Numbered from the stretch's first letter, positions 45,342 to 54,263 are shown. The stretch: 64,000 nt of DNA from Hyphomicrobiales bacterium (GCA_021775425.1 JAJFHX010000043.1:1-64000), one strand, 5' to 3'. Numbers and translations are program-made. The notes: generated by a model not told the origin, from the letters alone.

Positions 45342-46007
45342 ATGCAGTTTTTTACGCTCATTCAGCGGTCAGCAAAGTTATGTTCTTTGGCCGGTAAATT
45401 GTTGCTCGTTATGAGTGTTGGTTATTTTGCCGCCGGCTGTAGTCTTGGCAGCATGCCGTCTTTTGGGGGCAGCCTGTTTGGTTCTTCGGAAAAGAAAAAA
45501 GAATCCGCTTCAACAGCCGTTTTAAGCGAAGAAAAGCTGCTTGCTGACGCTAAGCAGGAAACCACAGCCCTTGACCAGAACAACAAGCTGGCGACCCTTT
45601 GCACCAAATTTAAGATCTGGGACGCTGAACGATATCTGACCGTTTATGACGTTGGGCAATATGGTGACGGGCTGGCCGTGCTTTATCGCGGTGAACTAAC
45701 CAAAGCTGCCCGTGAATGTGTTTTGCAGCCAGGCACTGTACATTTGAAAATCGGATTTGCTGGCCGTGTGCTGCTTGGGCCAAAAGGCAAGGCCGGGATT
45801 GTTAACTTGCCCTTGCACCTTTACCTGACTGATAAGAAAGGTAAAATTCTTAAAAATGAGAAAGTTTCCGTGCCGGTTAACATTGAAAGCGGCAAACCGA
45901 TTGGTTATTTCTCTATGGTGAAGAAAATGGACATTCCCTTAACAGATGGGAAATCTGGCAAGGATTTCAGGGTTTTTGTTGGCTTTGATAAAATTGACGA
46001 AAGCTAA
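45342..46007 (+). CDS. Hypothetical lipoprotein
   Basis: The N-terminus carries a lipoprotein signal peptide with the lipobox F-A-A-G-C, so the mature protein is attached to a membrane by its Cys. The mature part has a Ser/Gly/Lys-rich linker and a globular domain of about 150 residues with two further Cys residues and a beta-strand-rich look (F-A-G-R-V-L-L-G-P-K-G). No family is recognised. In-frame ATGs lie at 45276, 45318 and 45342; the last gives the most usual signal peptide, with AAGGGG some distance upstream. The glycine riboswitch lies downstream on the same strand. Confidence 0.75.
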   Translation: MQFFTLIQRSAKLCSLAGKLLLVMSVGYFAAGCSLGSMPSFGGSLFGSSEKKKESASTAVLSEEKLLADAKQETTALDQNNKLATLCTKFKIWDAERYLTVYDVGQYGDGLAVLYRGELTKAARECVLQPGTVHLKIGFAGRVLLGPKGKAGIVNLPLHLYLTDKKGKILKNEKVSVPVNIESGKPIGYFSMVKKMDIPLTDGKSGKDFRVFVGFDKIDES

Positions 46008-46227
46008 ACGCTTCAAAGTGCAGTGAATTTTATACGCTGCGGGACAGCTGAAACATCTGTTGTACTGGTTATCATTACTATAATTATATTACCATCGCCG
46101 TTTTACTTCTTATGATCAGCATCGTTTTGCTTTGATTTATTTTGTTTTATTTGAATAAATAGACAAACGAACAATTGAAATGGCGTTTCTGATGCCTATC
46201 ATGCGGCGTATATATTGTCAGTTAAGA

Positions 46228-46552
46228 ACTGCGAGAGAGATCAGGGACCTTGCATTAAATATGACAGCATTTGCTGTCGTTGATATTTAATCTCCCATGA
46301 CGCCGAAGGAGCAACCCCCCGGAAACTCTCAGGCAAAAGGATCGCATTTTCGATGACATTCTGGAAAGCAGATTGGCTGAATGGCTAATCTCACCCAAGG
46401 TGAAAAAGGGGTTTGACTGTTCTGACTTTGTCTTAAACTGAGGCATTGTTTTAACTATTCAGGCTCTTGGACAGTAAATTACGGCTGATTATTATGATCA
46501 GTATTATTTTTCTGTTCCTTAAATCTCTCAGGTTCCGTGACAGAAGGGGGAA
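46228..46552 (+). ncRNA. Tandem glycine riboswitch
   Basis: Two glycine-aptamer halves are visible ahead of gcvT. The first (46228 to about 46355) has GCGAGAGAGATC, CGCCGAAGGAGCAA and CTCTCAGGCAAAAGGATCGC. The second (about 46361-46552) starts with CTGGAAAGCAG and ends with ATCTCTCAGGTTCCGTGACAGA. The second is long because it includes about 110 bases, with a small hairpin CTGATTATTATGATCAG, between its two conserved halves. Glycine binding is expected to switch on the cleavage operon. The core motifs are diagnostic; exact stem borders need modelling. Confidence 0.93.
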
Positions 46553-46594
46553 GGTCTTAATTCAAGGCCATAATCTGTTATTTGCGGAGCTGTC

Positions 46595-47749
46595 ATGACA
46601 ACAAAAAATGATCTCTTAAAAACCGTGTTTTTCGATTTGCACCTTAAAAAGGGTGCGAAAATGGTGCCGTTTTCCGGCTATGAACTGCCGATCAATTATG
46701 AAATGGGCATCAAAGACGAGCATCTTTATTGCCGTAGCAAAGTTGGCTTGTTTGATGTTTCGCATATGGGGCAGGCCGAACTTGTTGCTGAAAGCTATGA
46801 CGATGCTGCCCGTGCCATTGAGGCGATTGTGCCCGGAGATGTGTTGAAGTTGCAACCAGAGCGGATGCGCTATTCTTGCCTGTTGAATAAAAATGGTGGC
46901 ATTGAAGATGACCTGATGATTACGCACCGGGTCAAAGCTGATGGCTCGCATGTTGTCGGGCTGGTTGTTAACGCAGCGCGCAAACAGCATGATTATCGTT
47001 ATATTCAGTCTCACCTTCCGGAAAATATTGACCTTAAAATTGATGAAGAGCGTGCACTTTTGGCCTTGCAAGGGCCGGACGCTGAAAAAGTCATCGCGAT
47101 CTGGTGCGGTGAAGCGGTTGGCATTCCTTATATGTCTGAAATCGAAACTACGTTTTTTGATGTTCCCTGCCGGGTTTCGCGCTGTGGTTACACGGGTGAG
47201 GATGGCTTTGAAATTTCAGTGCCCAATGACCAGGCGCTCAGAGTTGCCGAGATGTTACTGAGCCATGATGACGTTAAGCTCATTGGCCTTGGGGCGCGGG
47301 ACAGTTTGCGGCTGGAGGCAGGTTTTTGCCTTTATGGCCATGATATTGACGAAACAACCAGCCCGGTTGAAGCTGATTTAAGCTGGGTGATCAATAAACG
47401 ACGCCGCAAAGCCGGTGGGTTTTCAGGTGCAGAGCGGATTTTAACTGAGCTTGAAGACGGGCCAGCAAAACGCCGCGTCGGATTGCTGCCAAGCGGCACC
47501 GCTGCCCCTGCCAGAGAAGGCGCTTTGCTGTTCGCTGAAGACGGTTCGCAAATCGGTGTCGTGACCAGCGGTGGCTTTGGGCCGACCATTGGCGGACCTC
47601 TTGCCATGGGCTATGTGCTTTCAGCTTATGCGTCGCTCGGCACGAAGATTGACGTTGAAGTGCGCGGCAAAAAATACCCCTGGCATGTGACAGAGATGCC
47701 GTTCACTCCCTACCGTACTTATAACGCAAAGCAACCAACTCAACATTAA
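46595..47749 (+). CDS. gcvT: Glycine cleavage system T protein (aminomethyltransferase)
   Basis: Transfers the methylene group from aminomethyl-lipoyl-GcvH to tetrahydrofolate, releasing ammonia. Its 384 residues show M-V-P-F-S-G-Y-E-L-P-I near the start, G-L-F-D-V-S-H-M-G, C-G-Y-T-G-E-D-G-F-E-I and L-G-A-R-D-S-L-R-L-E-A-G, all family hallmarks. GGAG precedes the ATG. First gene of the gcvT-gcvH-gcvPA-gcvPB operon, controlled by the upstream glycine riboswitch. Confidence 0.98.
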   Translation: MTTKNDLLKTVFFDLHLKKGAKMVPFSGYELPINYEMGIKDEHLYCRSKVGLFDVSHMGQAELVAESYDDAARAIEAIVPGDVLKLQPERMRYSCLLNKNGGIEDDLMITHRVKADGSHVVGLVVNAARKQHDYRYIQSHLPENIDLKIDEERALLALQGPDAEKVIAIWCGEAVGIPYMSEIETTFFDVPCRVSRCGYTGEDGFEISVPNDQALRVAEMLLSHDDVKLIGLGARDSLRLEAGFCLYGHDIDETTSPVEADLSWVINKRRRKAGGFSGAERILTELEDGPAKRRVGLLPSGTAAPAREGALLFAEDGSQIGVVTSGGFGPTIGGPLAMGYVLSAYASLGTKIDVEVRGKKYPWHVTEMPFTPYRTYNAKQPTQH

Positions 47750-47810
47750 CGCATCAACATTAACATAACCGACCGCATAAATTTTAAGGTTTATTATAAA
47801 GGAATTTATC

Positions 47811-48188
47811 ATGAGCAAAACATATTACAGCAACTCACACGAATATGTTCGTGTTGAAGATGGGGTGGCGACCGTTGGCATTACCTCTTTTGCCCAAAGC
47901 CAGCTTGGCGATATTGTTTTTGTTGAAATCCCTGAAACTGGCACGGCTCTCAACAAAGGTGATGAGGCGGCTGTGGTTGAAAGTGTGAAAGCGGCCAGCG
48001 AACTTTATGCCCCGCTTAGCGGAGAGCTGACAGCGGCCAATGATGCGCTCGTCGCAAACCCGGCGCTTGCCAATGAAGACCCTGAAGGGGAAGGCTGGTT
48101 TTTTAAACTCAGCATCAAGGATGAGGGTGATCTCGCCGAATTAATGGATCAAAGCCAGTATGAAGCCTTTGTAAAAGAGAGTGAATAA
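47811..48188 (+). CDS. gcvH: Glycine cleavage system H protein
   Basis: Lipoylated carrier that moves the aminomethyl group between P, T and L proteins. The 125-residue sequence has the lipoyl Lys60 in E-S-V-K-A-A-S and the E-G-W-F-F-K-L segment. AAAGGAA lies before the ATG. Its stop codon overlaps the gcvPA start (TAATG). Confidence 0.98.
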   Translation: MSKTYYSNSHEYVRVEDGVATVGITSFAQSQLGDIVFVEIPETGTALNKGDEAAVVESVKAASELYAPLSGELTAANDALVANPALANEDPEGEGWFFKLSIKDEGDLAELMDQSQYEAFVKESE

Positions 48189-49543
48189 TGCGATATCTGC
48201 CCCATACTGAGCGCTCTCGTGCGCTGATGCTTGAAGAAGTTGGTGCGGCTTCAATTGAAGAGCTATTTAACGACGCAGGTGCACCTGTAGGCCTTGCCCC
48301 TTCGAAGTTGCCAAATCATAAATCTGAGCTTGAAGTTGACCGTTATCTACGCAAGCTTTCTGAGCGCAACACTGTTGCGGCAAATGCTGCGTTTTTTGTT
48401 GGTTGTGGTGCGTATCGTCATCATGTCCCGGCGAGTGTTGACCATCTCATTCAACGGTCAGAATTTCTTACCTCATACACACCCTACCAACCTGAAATCT
48501 CTCAAGGGACATTGCAATATCTGTTTGAATTTCAAACGCAGGTTGCCAATCTGCTTGGTTCTGAAATTGCCAATGCTTCGCTTTATGATGGCTCAACCGG
48601 GTGCGGGGAAGCGGTATTGATGGCGCACCGGATCACACGGCGGAAAAAGGCTGTGCTTTCCGGTAATCTGCATCCGCATTATGCTTCTGTGGTCAAGACA
48701 ATTTCGCATATGGCGGATTATCGCGTTAAGGAAGCAACCATTGATGCCGGGCTGGCAAATACGGATGCGATCCTCTCGATGATTGATGAGGAAACTTCCT
48801 GTGTTGTTGTGCAAACGCCTGATGTGTTTGGCACGCTTTATGACCTTAATGCCATTGCTGAAGCGGCGCATGAAAAGGGCGCATTGCTGATCGCGGTTGT
48901 CACTGAAATTGTTTCCCTTGGGGCGATTAAGGCACCGGGTGATATGGGCGCGGATATTGTGGTTGCCGAAGGGCAATCGATTGGCAACGGGCTTAACTTT
49001 GGCGGGCCTTATCTTGGCCTGTTTGCCTGCCGTGAAAAATACATTCGCCAGATGCCGGGCCGGGTTTGTGGCCAAACCACGGACGCTGACGGCAAGCGGG
49101 GCTTTGTGCTGACGCTTTCAACCCGGGAACAACACATTCGCCGGGAAAAAGCGACCAGTAACATCTGCACCAACTCAGGTCTTTGTTGCCTATCGTTTAA
49201 CATTCATATGACCTTGCTTGGTGAAACGGGCCTTCGGAAACTGGCGCATGTCAATCACACCAAAGCCGTGCAGCTTTCAGAGCGGCTTTCTGAAATAGAC
49301 GGCGTTCAGGTTTTAAACTCCAGCTTTTTCAACGAATTTACAGTTGAGCTTTCTAAGCCCGCAGCCCCTGTGGTTGAAGCTTTGGCCGCTAACAATATCC
49401 TTGCCGGTGTGCCGGCATCGCGGCTCTGGCCGGAGGCGAAATCGCTTGAAAACACTCTCATACTTGCTGCCACTGAAACTGTGGTGGACGAAGACATTGA
49501 CCAGCTTTGCGCTGGATTAAAGGAGCAACTTGATGCTGAATAA
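48188..49543 (+). CDS. gcvPA: Glycine dehydrogenase (decarboxylating) subunit 1
   Basis: N-terminal half of a two-chain P-protein, which with subunit 2 decarboxylates glycine using PLP. Its 451 residues start M-R-Y-L-P-H-T and hold E-I-S-Q-G-T-L-Q-Y-L-F-E-F-Q-T, F-V-G-C-G-A-Y, and T-S-N-I-C-T-N-S-G-L. It overlaps gcvPB by 11 bases, and the stop of gcvH by one base. Many relatives have a single-chain gcvP, so the split form is notable. Confidence 0.97.
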   Translation: MRYLPHTERSRALMLEEVGAASIEELFNDAGAPVGLAPSKLPNHKSELEVDRYLRKLSERNTVAANAAFFVGCGAYRHHVPASVDHLIQRSEFLTSYTPYQPEISQGTLQYLFEFQTQVANLLGSEIANASLYDGSTGCGEAVLMAHRITRRKKAVLSGNLHPHYASVVKTISHMADYRVKEATIDAGLANTDAILSMIDEETSCVVVQTPDVFGTLYDLNAIAEAAHEKGALLIAVVTEIVSLGAIKAPGDMGADIVVAEGQSIGNGLNFGGPYLGLFACREKYIRQMPGRVCGQTTDADGKRGFVLTLSTREQHIRREKATSNICTNSGLCCLSFNIHMTLLGETGLRKLAHVNHTKAVQLSERLSEIDGVQVLNSSFFNEFTVELSKPAAPVVEALAANNILAGVPASRLWPEAKSLENTLILAATETVVDEDIDQLCAGLKEQLDAE

Positions 49544-51119
49544 TAAGGGACGGGTTACGCAGCCGCCTGAAGGCGCCCCTCAAGCTGATGCTACACTTTC
49601 CATTCAAAGCCAGAGCCATAGCGGCCATAAAGGGCTTTTGATGGATGAGCCGTTATTGTTTGAAATTGGCAGTGTTGAGAAAACCGGCGTTGATTTTCCA
49701 GGGATTTCTGATGAAGAAGCTGGCGAGGAAAGCAAGTTGCTTGCCGGCCTTTATCGAGACGAAGAGATTGGCCTGCCCGGTCTTTCTGAGCCAGAGGCTG
49801 TGCGCCATTATGTGCGCCTCAGCCAGAAGAACTACGCCATTGACAGCGGGTTTTATCCGCTTGGCTCCTGCACGATGAAGCATAACCCGCGGCTGAATGA
49901 AAAAATGGCGCGGCTACCGGGCTTTCTTGACATTCATCCTTTGCAACCACAATCAACCGTTTCCGGTGCCCTTGCATTGATGGAGGAGCTTTCGCACTGG
50001 CTGGTTGAGTTAACCGGCATGGACAGCATCGCGCTTTCGCCCAAGGCCGGTGCCCATGGTGAGCTGTGCGGCATGATGGCGATTAAAGCGGCGCTTGAAG
50101 CTGCAAACAGCGAGCGTAACATAGTGCTGGTGCCTGAAAGTGCGCATGGCACCAACCCGGCAACCGCTGCACTGCTAGGCTTTAAAGTTGCGTCTATTCC
50201 GGCAGATAAAGACGGCACGGTGCGCGCCAGCGCGGTTCAGGACGCGATTGAGAAAAACGGTGCTGAAACTATTGCCGCGATTATGCTGACCAACCCTAAT
50301 ACCTGCGGTTTGTTTGAGCGCGAGATCAAAGAGATTGCCGATGCCGTTCATGAGGCGGGCGGTTATTTCTATTGTGATGGCGCCAATTTCAACGCCATTA
50401 TGGGCCGGGTGCGCCCGGGGGACCTTGGTGTCGATGCGATGCATTTTAACCTGCATAAAACCTTTTCAACGCCGCATGGCGGGGGTGGCCCCGGCTCTGG
50501 CCCGGTGGTTTTATCAAAACGGCTCACGCCTTTTGCGCCGGTACCATTTCTGAAGCGAGATGGTGACGCGCTCACTCTTGTTGAAGATGCCGATGAAACC
50601 AATAAAGCCTTTGGCCGGCTGACTGCGTTTCACGGGCAGATGGGCATGTATGTGCGGGCGCTATCTTACATCCTTTCCCACGGGCTGGATGGGCTGGCGG
50701 CGGCGAGCGGTGACGCGGTTCTGAACGCGAACTATATCCGCACGAAACTAAAAGACCTTCTCAACCAGCCGTTTGGTGATCAGGCTTGTATGCATGAGGT
50801 GCTTTTTGATGAAAGTTCACTTTCTGGCACTGGTGTGACGACGCTTGACCTGGCCAAACGTCTGATCGACGAGGGCTTCCACCCGATGACGATTTACTTC
50901 CCGCTGGTGGCCAAAGGTGCGATGCTGATTGAACCAACGGAGAGCGAATCTACCGAGAGCATTGATCTGTTCATTCACACCATGCGGGCACTGATTTCAG
51001 AAGCCCATGCGGGTGAAGAAGAACGCTTCCATCAAGCGCCGATACATACGCCGCTTCGCAGACTGGATGAGACGGGGGCTGCTAGGAAGCCGGTGCTGAA
51101 GTGGGTTGAGGAGGCTTAA
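49533..51119 (+). CDS. gcvPB: Glycine dehydrogenase (decarboxylating) subunit 2
   Basis: C-terminal half of the split P-protein, carrying the PLP site. The PLP Lys is in H-F-N-L-H-K-T-F-S-T-P-H, followed by G-G-G-G-P-G-S-G-P. G-S-C-T-M-K-H-N-P and A-G-A-H-G-E substrate segments are intact. I start at the ATG at 49533 with AAGGAG upstream; a TTG lies directly before it. The gcvL (dihydrolipoyl dehydrogenase) gene is not nearby. A GC-rich dispersed repeat follows the stop. Confidence 0.97.
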   Translation: MLNNKGRVTQPPEGAPQADATLSIQSQSHSGHKGLLMDEPLLFEIGSVEKTGVDFPGISDEEAGEESKLLAGLYRDEEIGLPGLSEPEAVRHYVRLSQKNYAIDSGFYPLGSCTMKHNPRLNEKMARLPGFLDIHPLQPQSTVSGALALMEELSHWLVELTGMDSIALSPKAGAHGELCGMMAIKAALEAANSERNIVLVPESAHGTNPATAALLGFKVASIPADKDGTVRASAVQDAIEKNGAETIAAIMLTNPNTCGLFEREIKEIADAVHEAGGYFYCDGANFNAIMGRVRPGDLGVDAMHFNLHKTFSTPHGGGGPGSGPVVLSKRLTPFAPVPFLKRDGDALTLVEDADETNKAFGRLTAFHGQMGMYVRALSYILSHGLDGLAAASGDAVLNANYIRTKLKDLLNQPFGDQACMHEVLFDESSLSGTGVTTLDLAKRLIDEGFHPMTIYFPLVAKGAMLIEPTESESTESIDLFIHTMRALISEAHAGEEERFHQAPIHTPLRRLDETGAARKPVLKWVEEA

Positions 51120-51140
51120 GTTGTAGAGCGGCGTTTTGTT

Positions 51141-51266
51141 TTCTCTCACGGCTATTTCAAACGCTGAAGCGTTTGAGCCTACGAGGTGCGGCGCTAAGCG
51201 CCGGGCGCCGCTGGCGCGGGACGCCATGCGCGTTCCGCCCTTTCAGGGCCGGAACTTAGGTCTTCG
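51141..51266 (+). repeat. GC-rich dispersed repeat element, forward copy
   Basis: TTCTCTCACGGC, then AAACGC(TGAA)GCGTTT stem, GCGCTAAGCGCCGGGCGCC core, GGGACGCCATGCGCGTTC and a terminal CCGCCCT/AGGGCCGG hairpin followed by AACTTA. It is close to the elements at 42193 and 54852 and in opposite orientation to the one at 52682. Confidence 0.85.
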
Positions 51267-51296
51267 GGTTGAGGGGTGTGAGGTTGGTGCAGTTGC

Positions 51297-52463
51297 TTAT
51301 ATCAACTTACCGTTTTCATCAAAATAGATGCATTGCTCGAATCCGAAAACATTCCATAGAAAATCCATTTGCTCGGCAATAACAGATTCGTAGTTATCAT
51401 CTTCACGGTATTCTGTGATTATGGTTGGTGGCAAATGCAACTCCTCACGATTAAAAGGTGGAGGTACATAGCCTGCCATTATATCTTTAACTCGTATACT
51501 CACCCCATAAATATCCAACGCCGAAATTTGTAAAAATATTGGCGGTGATGCACCCAATTCACGTAACCCTATCATGTATAAAGAAAGCGCCTTGGTAAAA
51601 TTTTGAGGTAAACCTGGACATTTAAAATAACGTTTACCGTCTCGTTCAACTAACATACTTGCAGTTGTGGCTTCTACAGAACCGTGCCTGAAAATTTGCG
51701 TATAGCCATGGCAGACTTCTCCACCCCGGAATACACAGAAACCATCAAGATTGATTCGTTGGGAATAACCAGAAGCGCCGATGGGGATAAAACTCTGGGT
51801 CCTTGATTCTAGAATGGAGATATCAATTCGACGATTTGCGCCGAAGTCAGGCAAAGGTACTAGATGCATGACCAATATGCCAGTTGATGCTGGGAGCGGT
51901 AGGGCACCGTCTTTTCCCTGTATCCGTAAAAATCGTTCACCTACAAATGTATTTACCCGTTCTTCAATACTTCGCTGCTCGCCGAAAAGCGTTCGGAGCT
52001 CTGAAAGTGACAATTCATGAGTTCCCGCAGAATTTCGAGCGTAAAACCGATTGCTGTTTTTTATGATGACGCGATGAGGCGGGTTAAAGCTACGTGGCAC
52101 ATGGATAACGATTACACTCCCACTATCCACATCAATTCGTCTCATCCGCAATCCAACAATTGTCGGCTCTATACCACTACGAATGATGCTTTCTAGCCTC
52201 TGTAGCTCATTATCAACGTCAGTCCCTGGCAGTGGCACTATAGATGAGGCTGCTCCTTGATCCTCATCAATGCCAATGATAAGGATACCACCAAGAGTAT
52301 TGGCAAATGCAGAGATATCTTTTAACAGCTCTTTCTTGACTGCATATGCCTTCCCGTAACAATCGCGCTTGAACTCGAGATTTACAGATTCTGACGCACT
52401 AGCATCAATAAGAGATTTGATCGATGTCAAATCGATATCATCTATATTTTTCCCGAAAAGCAT
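51297..52463 (-). CDS. AlbA_2 (Schlafen-type) putative nucleic-acid-binding or ATP-binding protein
   Basis: About 388 residues. The N-terminal part (about 15-140) matches the AlbA_2/Schlafen core: V-N-L-E-F-K-R-D-C with the conserved E-F-K, then K-E-L-L-K-D-I-S-A-F-A-N-T-L-G-G-I-L-I-I-G-I-D-E, and later F-Y-A-R-N-S-A-G-T-H. The remainder is unfamiliar, probably a sensor or effector part. Family members include regulators and RNases, some in antiviral systems. AAGGAG lies just before the ATG at 52463; an earlier in-frame TTG (52481) overlaps this site. The gene is isolated and bracketed by inverted copies of a dispersed repeat, and its codon use looks less GC-biased than that of its neighbours, which may point to transfer. 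Confidence 0.82.
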   Translation of the reverse strand: MLFGKNIDDIDLTSIKSLIDASASESVNLEFKRDCYGKAYAVKKELLKDISAFANTLGGILIIGIDEDQGAASSIVPLPGTDVDNELQRLESIIRSGIEPTIVGLRMRRIDVDSGSVIVIHVPRSFNPPHRVIIKNSNRFYARNSAGTHELSLSELRTLFGEQRSIEERVNTFVGERFLRIQGKDGALPLPASTGILVMHLVPLPDFGANRRIDISILESRTQSFIPIGASGYSQRINLDGFCVFRGGEVCHGYTQIFRHGSVEATTASMLVERDGKRYFKCPGLPQNFTKALSLYMIGLRELGASPPIFLQISALDIYGVSIRVKDIMAGYVPPPFNREELHLPPTIITEYREDDNYESVIAEQMDFLWNVFGFEQCIYFDENGKLI

Positions 52464-52681
52464 AACTCTCCTTGTTGGCAAAAACCAGCCGCCAGATGTT
52501 TTCTATTTCATCAAGTTATACTTCGTATCCAGCGTGAAACCAAAGTCAAGTGACATCTAACTATGTTTTTTTCTACATTTTGTATATTACCTAAGATTTG
52601 ATTTAATGCAGCATAGGTCTCTTTCATACCTTAGAGAAGGCCGTGGCTTATTGCAGCACCGCTAAGTGTATGAAAAGTTTA

Positions 52682-52803
52682 ATAACTAAGTTCCACCCTT
52701 GAAAAGGGTGGAACGCGTATGGCATCCCACGCCAGTGGTGCCCGGCGTGAGCGCCGCCTCTCGGAGGGCCTGCCGCTTTGCGGCAGAATAGCCCGTGAGA
52801 GAA
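52682..52803 (-). repeat. GC-rich dispersed repeat element, reverse copy
   Basis: Reading the minus strand gives CTCTCACGGGC, a GGC core, GGGATGCCATACGCGTTCC and a terminal CCACCCTT/AAGGGTGG hairpin. It is the inverse of the copy at 51141, with the AlbA_2 gene between them. Its box end touches a terminator. The stretch 52464-52681 is AT-rich and empty. Confidence 0.8.
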
Positions 52804-52830
52804 AAAAACCGGTCTCTTTTCAGAGACCGG
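52802..52830 (-). terminator. Rho-independent terminator of the poly-Asp peptide gene
   Basis: CCGGTCTCT (52809-52817) pairs with AGAGACCGG (52822-52830). The A7 run at 52802-52808 makes a U-tract on the minus strand. Confidence 0.9.
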
Positions 52831-52877
52831 CTAGGTTACGAGGAGGAGTATTGAAGGTTTGTTTTTAGTTGTTATCT

Positions 52878-53084
52878 TTAGTGGCACTGGCCGTCGTCAT
52901 CGTCGTCGTCGTCATCATCATCGTCGAAATCGAAATCTATTTCATAGCCTCTGTTAATCTGTTGGTTTTGGTCGTGATCATTTACCCAGCCTGCGCTGGC
53001 GCCTGTTGTTGATGCGCCTAATACTGAGATGATAAGGGCTGCACATGCGAATATGCTGATGACTGTTTTCTTAAAGTTGATCAT
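52878..53084 (-). CDS. Small secreted peptide with poly-aspartate tail
   Basis: A 68-residue product with a clear signal peptide (about 1-31, ending A-S-A). The mature peptide is Asn/Gln/Asp-rich and ends in a run of eleven Asp, then G-Q-C-H. The run is encoded by a GAC/GAT trinucleotide tract that could change length by slippage. GGAG lies eight bases before the ATG, and a good terminator follows. It may bind calcium or another cation in the periplasm, but I recognise no family. Confidence 0.75.
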   Translation of the reverse strand: MINFKKTVISIFACAALIISVLGASTTGASAGWVNDHDQNQQINRGYEIDFDFDDDDDDDDDDDGQCH

Positions 53085-53293
53085 TTTCGTCTCTCCGGTT
53101 TTTGCGATTTAAATTCAATGTCCGTTTGTTTATCTTGTGCGCTCTTCCCGCGCTGTTGATGATTAGACATTAGGAGATGACGTGCGGAGATTCTGTGATA
53201 AATGTCACATGATGAAGATTGATGTTTCTTGTGTGAGAAGGTTTTGGTTTCGCGAAAATTTTGATGCGCTTCGGTAGCCGACTGCACCCAGGT

Positions 53294-53830
53294 TTAATTC
53301 ACCTCATTTTCGGCAAAGACTTCTTTAGCGGCTGTGATACCATTGAGGGCACGGGGGAACCCGGCATAGACGCTCATCTGGATAATGGTTTCTATAATTT
53401 CTGTCTTTGTTAGTCCGACATTCAGCCCGGCTTGTATATGCACCTTTAACTGAGGCTTTGCATCCCCCATCGCAGTGAGTGCCGCTATGGTTGCGATTTC
53501 TCTTGATTTCAGGTCAAGACCTTGCCTCGCATATACATCTCCGAACGGATATTCGATAATGTATTTTCCAAGATCTGGTGCGATGTCTTTCAGGCTCTCA
53601 ATCACTTTTTCACCAGCCTCACCGTCAATCTCTTTTAATTTTTCCCAGCCTCTTTGGTAACGTTCCGATTGTTGGTTCATTTCTTTTGTGCCTTTTTTAG
53701 TTTCTTCAGCCAGAGCTGCATGGCTGAACACCACGATCTGCAATAACAGAACTGACATGGCTGTTATTGTCATTCTTTGCAAACTCATCACATTTTGAAA
53801 AATGAGGTTATTTATGCTCATAGCTTTCAT
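53294..53830 (-). CDS. Exported carboxymuconolactone decarboxylase (CMD) family protein
   Basis: After a likely signal peptide (about 20-42, ending A-L-A), the protein is an alpha-helical CMD domain: F-G-D-V-Y-A-R-Q-G-L-D-L-K-S-R-E-I-A-T-I-A-A-L-T-A-M-G, then H-I-Q-A-G-L-N-V-G-L-T-K-T-E-I-I-E-T-I-I-Q. It lacks the C-x-x-C pair of AhpD-type peroxidases, so peroxidase activity is unlikely. A signal sequence is uncommon in this family. The gene start overlaps the end of the MarR gene by 23 bases, so they are co-transcribed. Start choice between 53830 and 53821 is open. Confidence 0.82.
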   Translation of the reverse strand: MKAMSINNLIFQNVMSLQRMTITAMSVLLLQIVVFSHAALAEETKKGTKEMNQQSERYQRGWEKLKEIDGEAGEKVIESLKDIAPDLGKYIIEYPFGDVYARQGLDLKSREIATIAALTAMGDAKPQLKVHIQAGLNVGLTKTEIIETIIQMSVYAGFPRALNGITAAKEVFAENEVN

Positions 53831-54263
53831 TCTCTTCTATGTGTTTGTTGATTAACTGGTAATAGCCGGGCATCAGGCTTTCAATTTTTTTGCGCCCTTT
53901 TGCCGTTATCTGAATATGTTTTGAGCGCTGGTCCTCTATGTTTTGCCTGATCTTGATTGCACCTTGTTTTTCGAGGGTTTTCAGGGTTTTTGAAATCACC
54001 GTTTTGGAAACATCCAGCCTGTGGCAAATTTCAGTCAGGGTGAGGTGAGGTTTATCGGGTTCTCTTTCCAGGACAATCAAGGTCAGAAATTTGGTTTGCG
54101 ATAAATCATGTGTTGCAAAGTAAGCTTCCAAATCCCTTATCAATAAGCTGGCAGAGCGCATCATATGAAGCGCACGATCAGTTTTCTCAACATCCATGTC
54201 TGGGTATTTTCTGGCGTATTGCTGAAGTATCGCTTTGCCTGGAAGTTCTTTTAGAAAAAACAT
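53808..54263 (-). CDS. MarR-family transcriptional regulator
   Basis: A 151-residue winged-helix repressor-type protein. The recognition-helix region reads L-T-L-T-E-I-C-H-R-L-D-V-S-K-T-V-I-S-K-T-L-K-T-L-E-K-Q-G, followed by a wing with D-Q-R-S-K-H-I-Q-I-T-A-K-G. MarR proteins sense small phenolic or oxidising compounds. It is in one operon with the CMD-family gene, which it probably controls. A candidate operator lies 43 bases upstream. Confidence 0.88.
   Translation of the reverse strand: MFFLKELPGKAILQQYARKYPDMDVEKTDRALHMMRSASLLIRDLEAYFATHDLSQTKFLTLIVLEREPDKPHLTLTEICHRLDVSKTVISKTLKTLEKQGAIKIRQNIEDQRSKHIQITAKGRKKIESLMPGYYQLINKHIEENESYEHK

Noticed and set aside
53081..53287. A 68-codon minus-strand gene
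   Set aside because: It overlaps the start region of the poly-Asp peptide gene, lacks a binding site, and has low-complexity polar composition.
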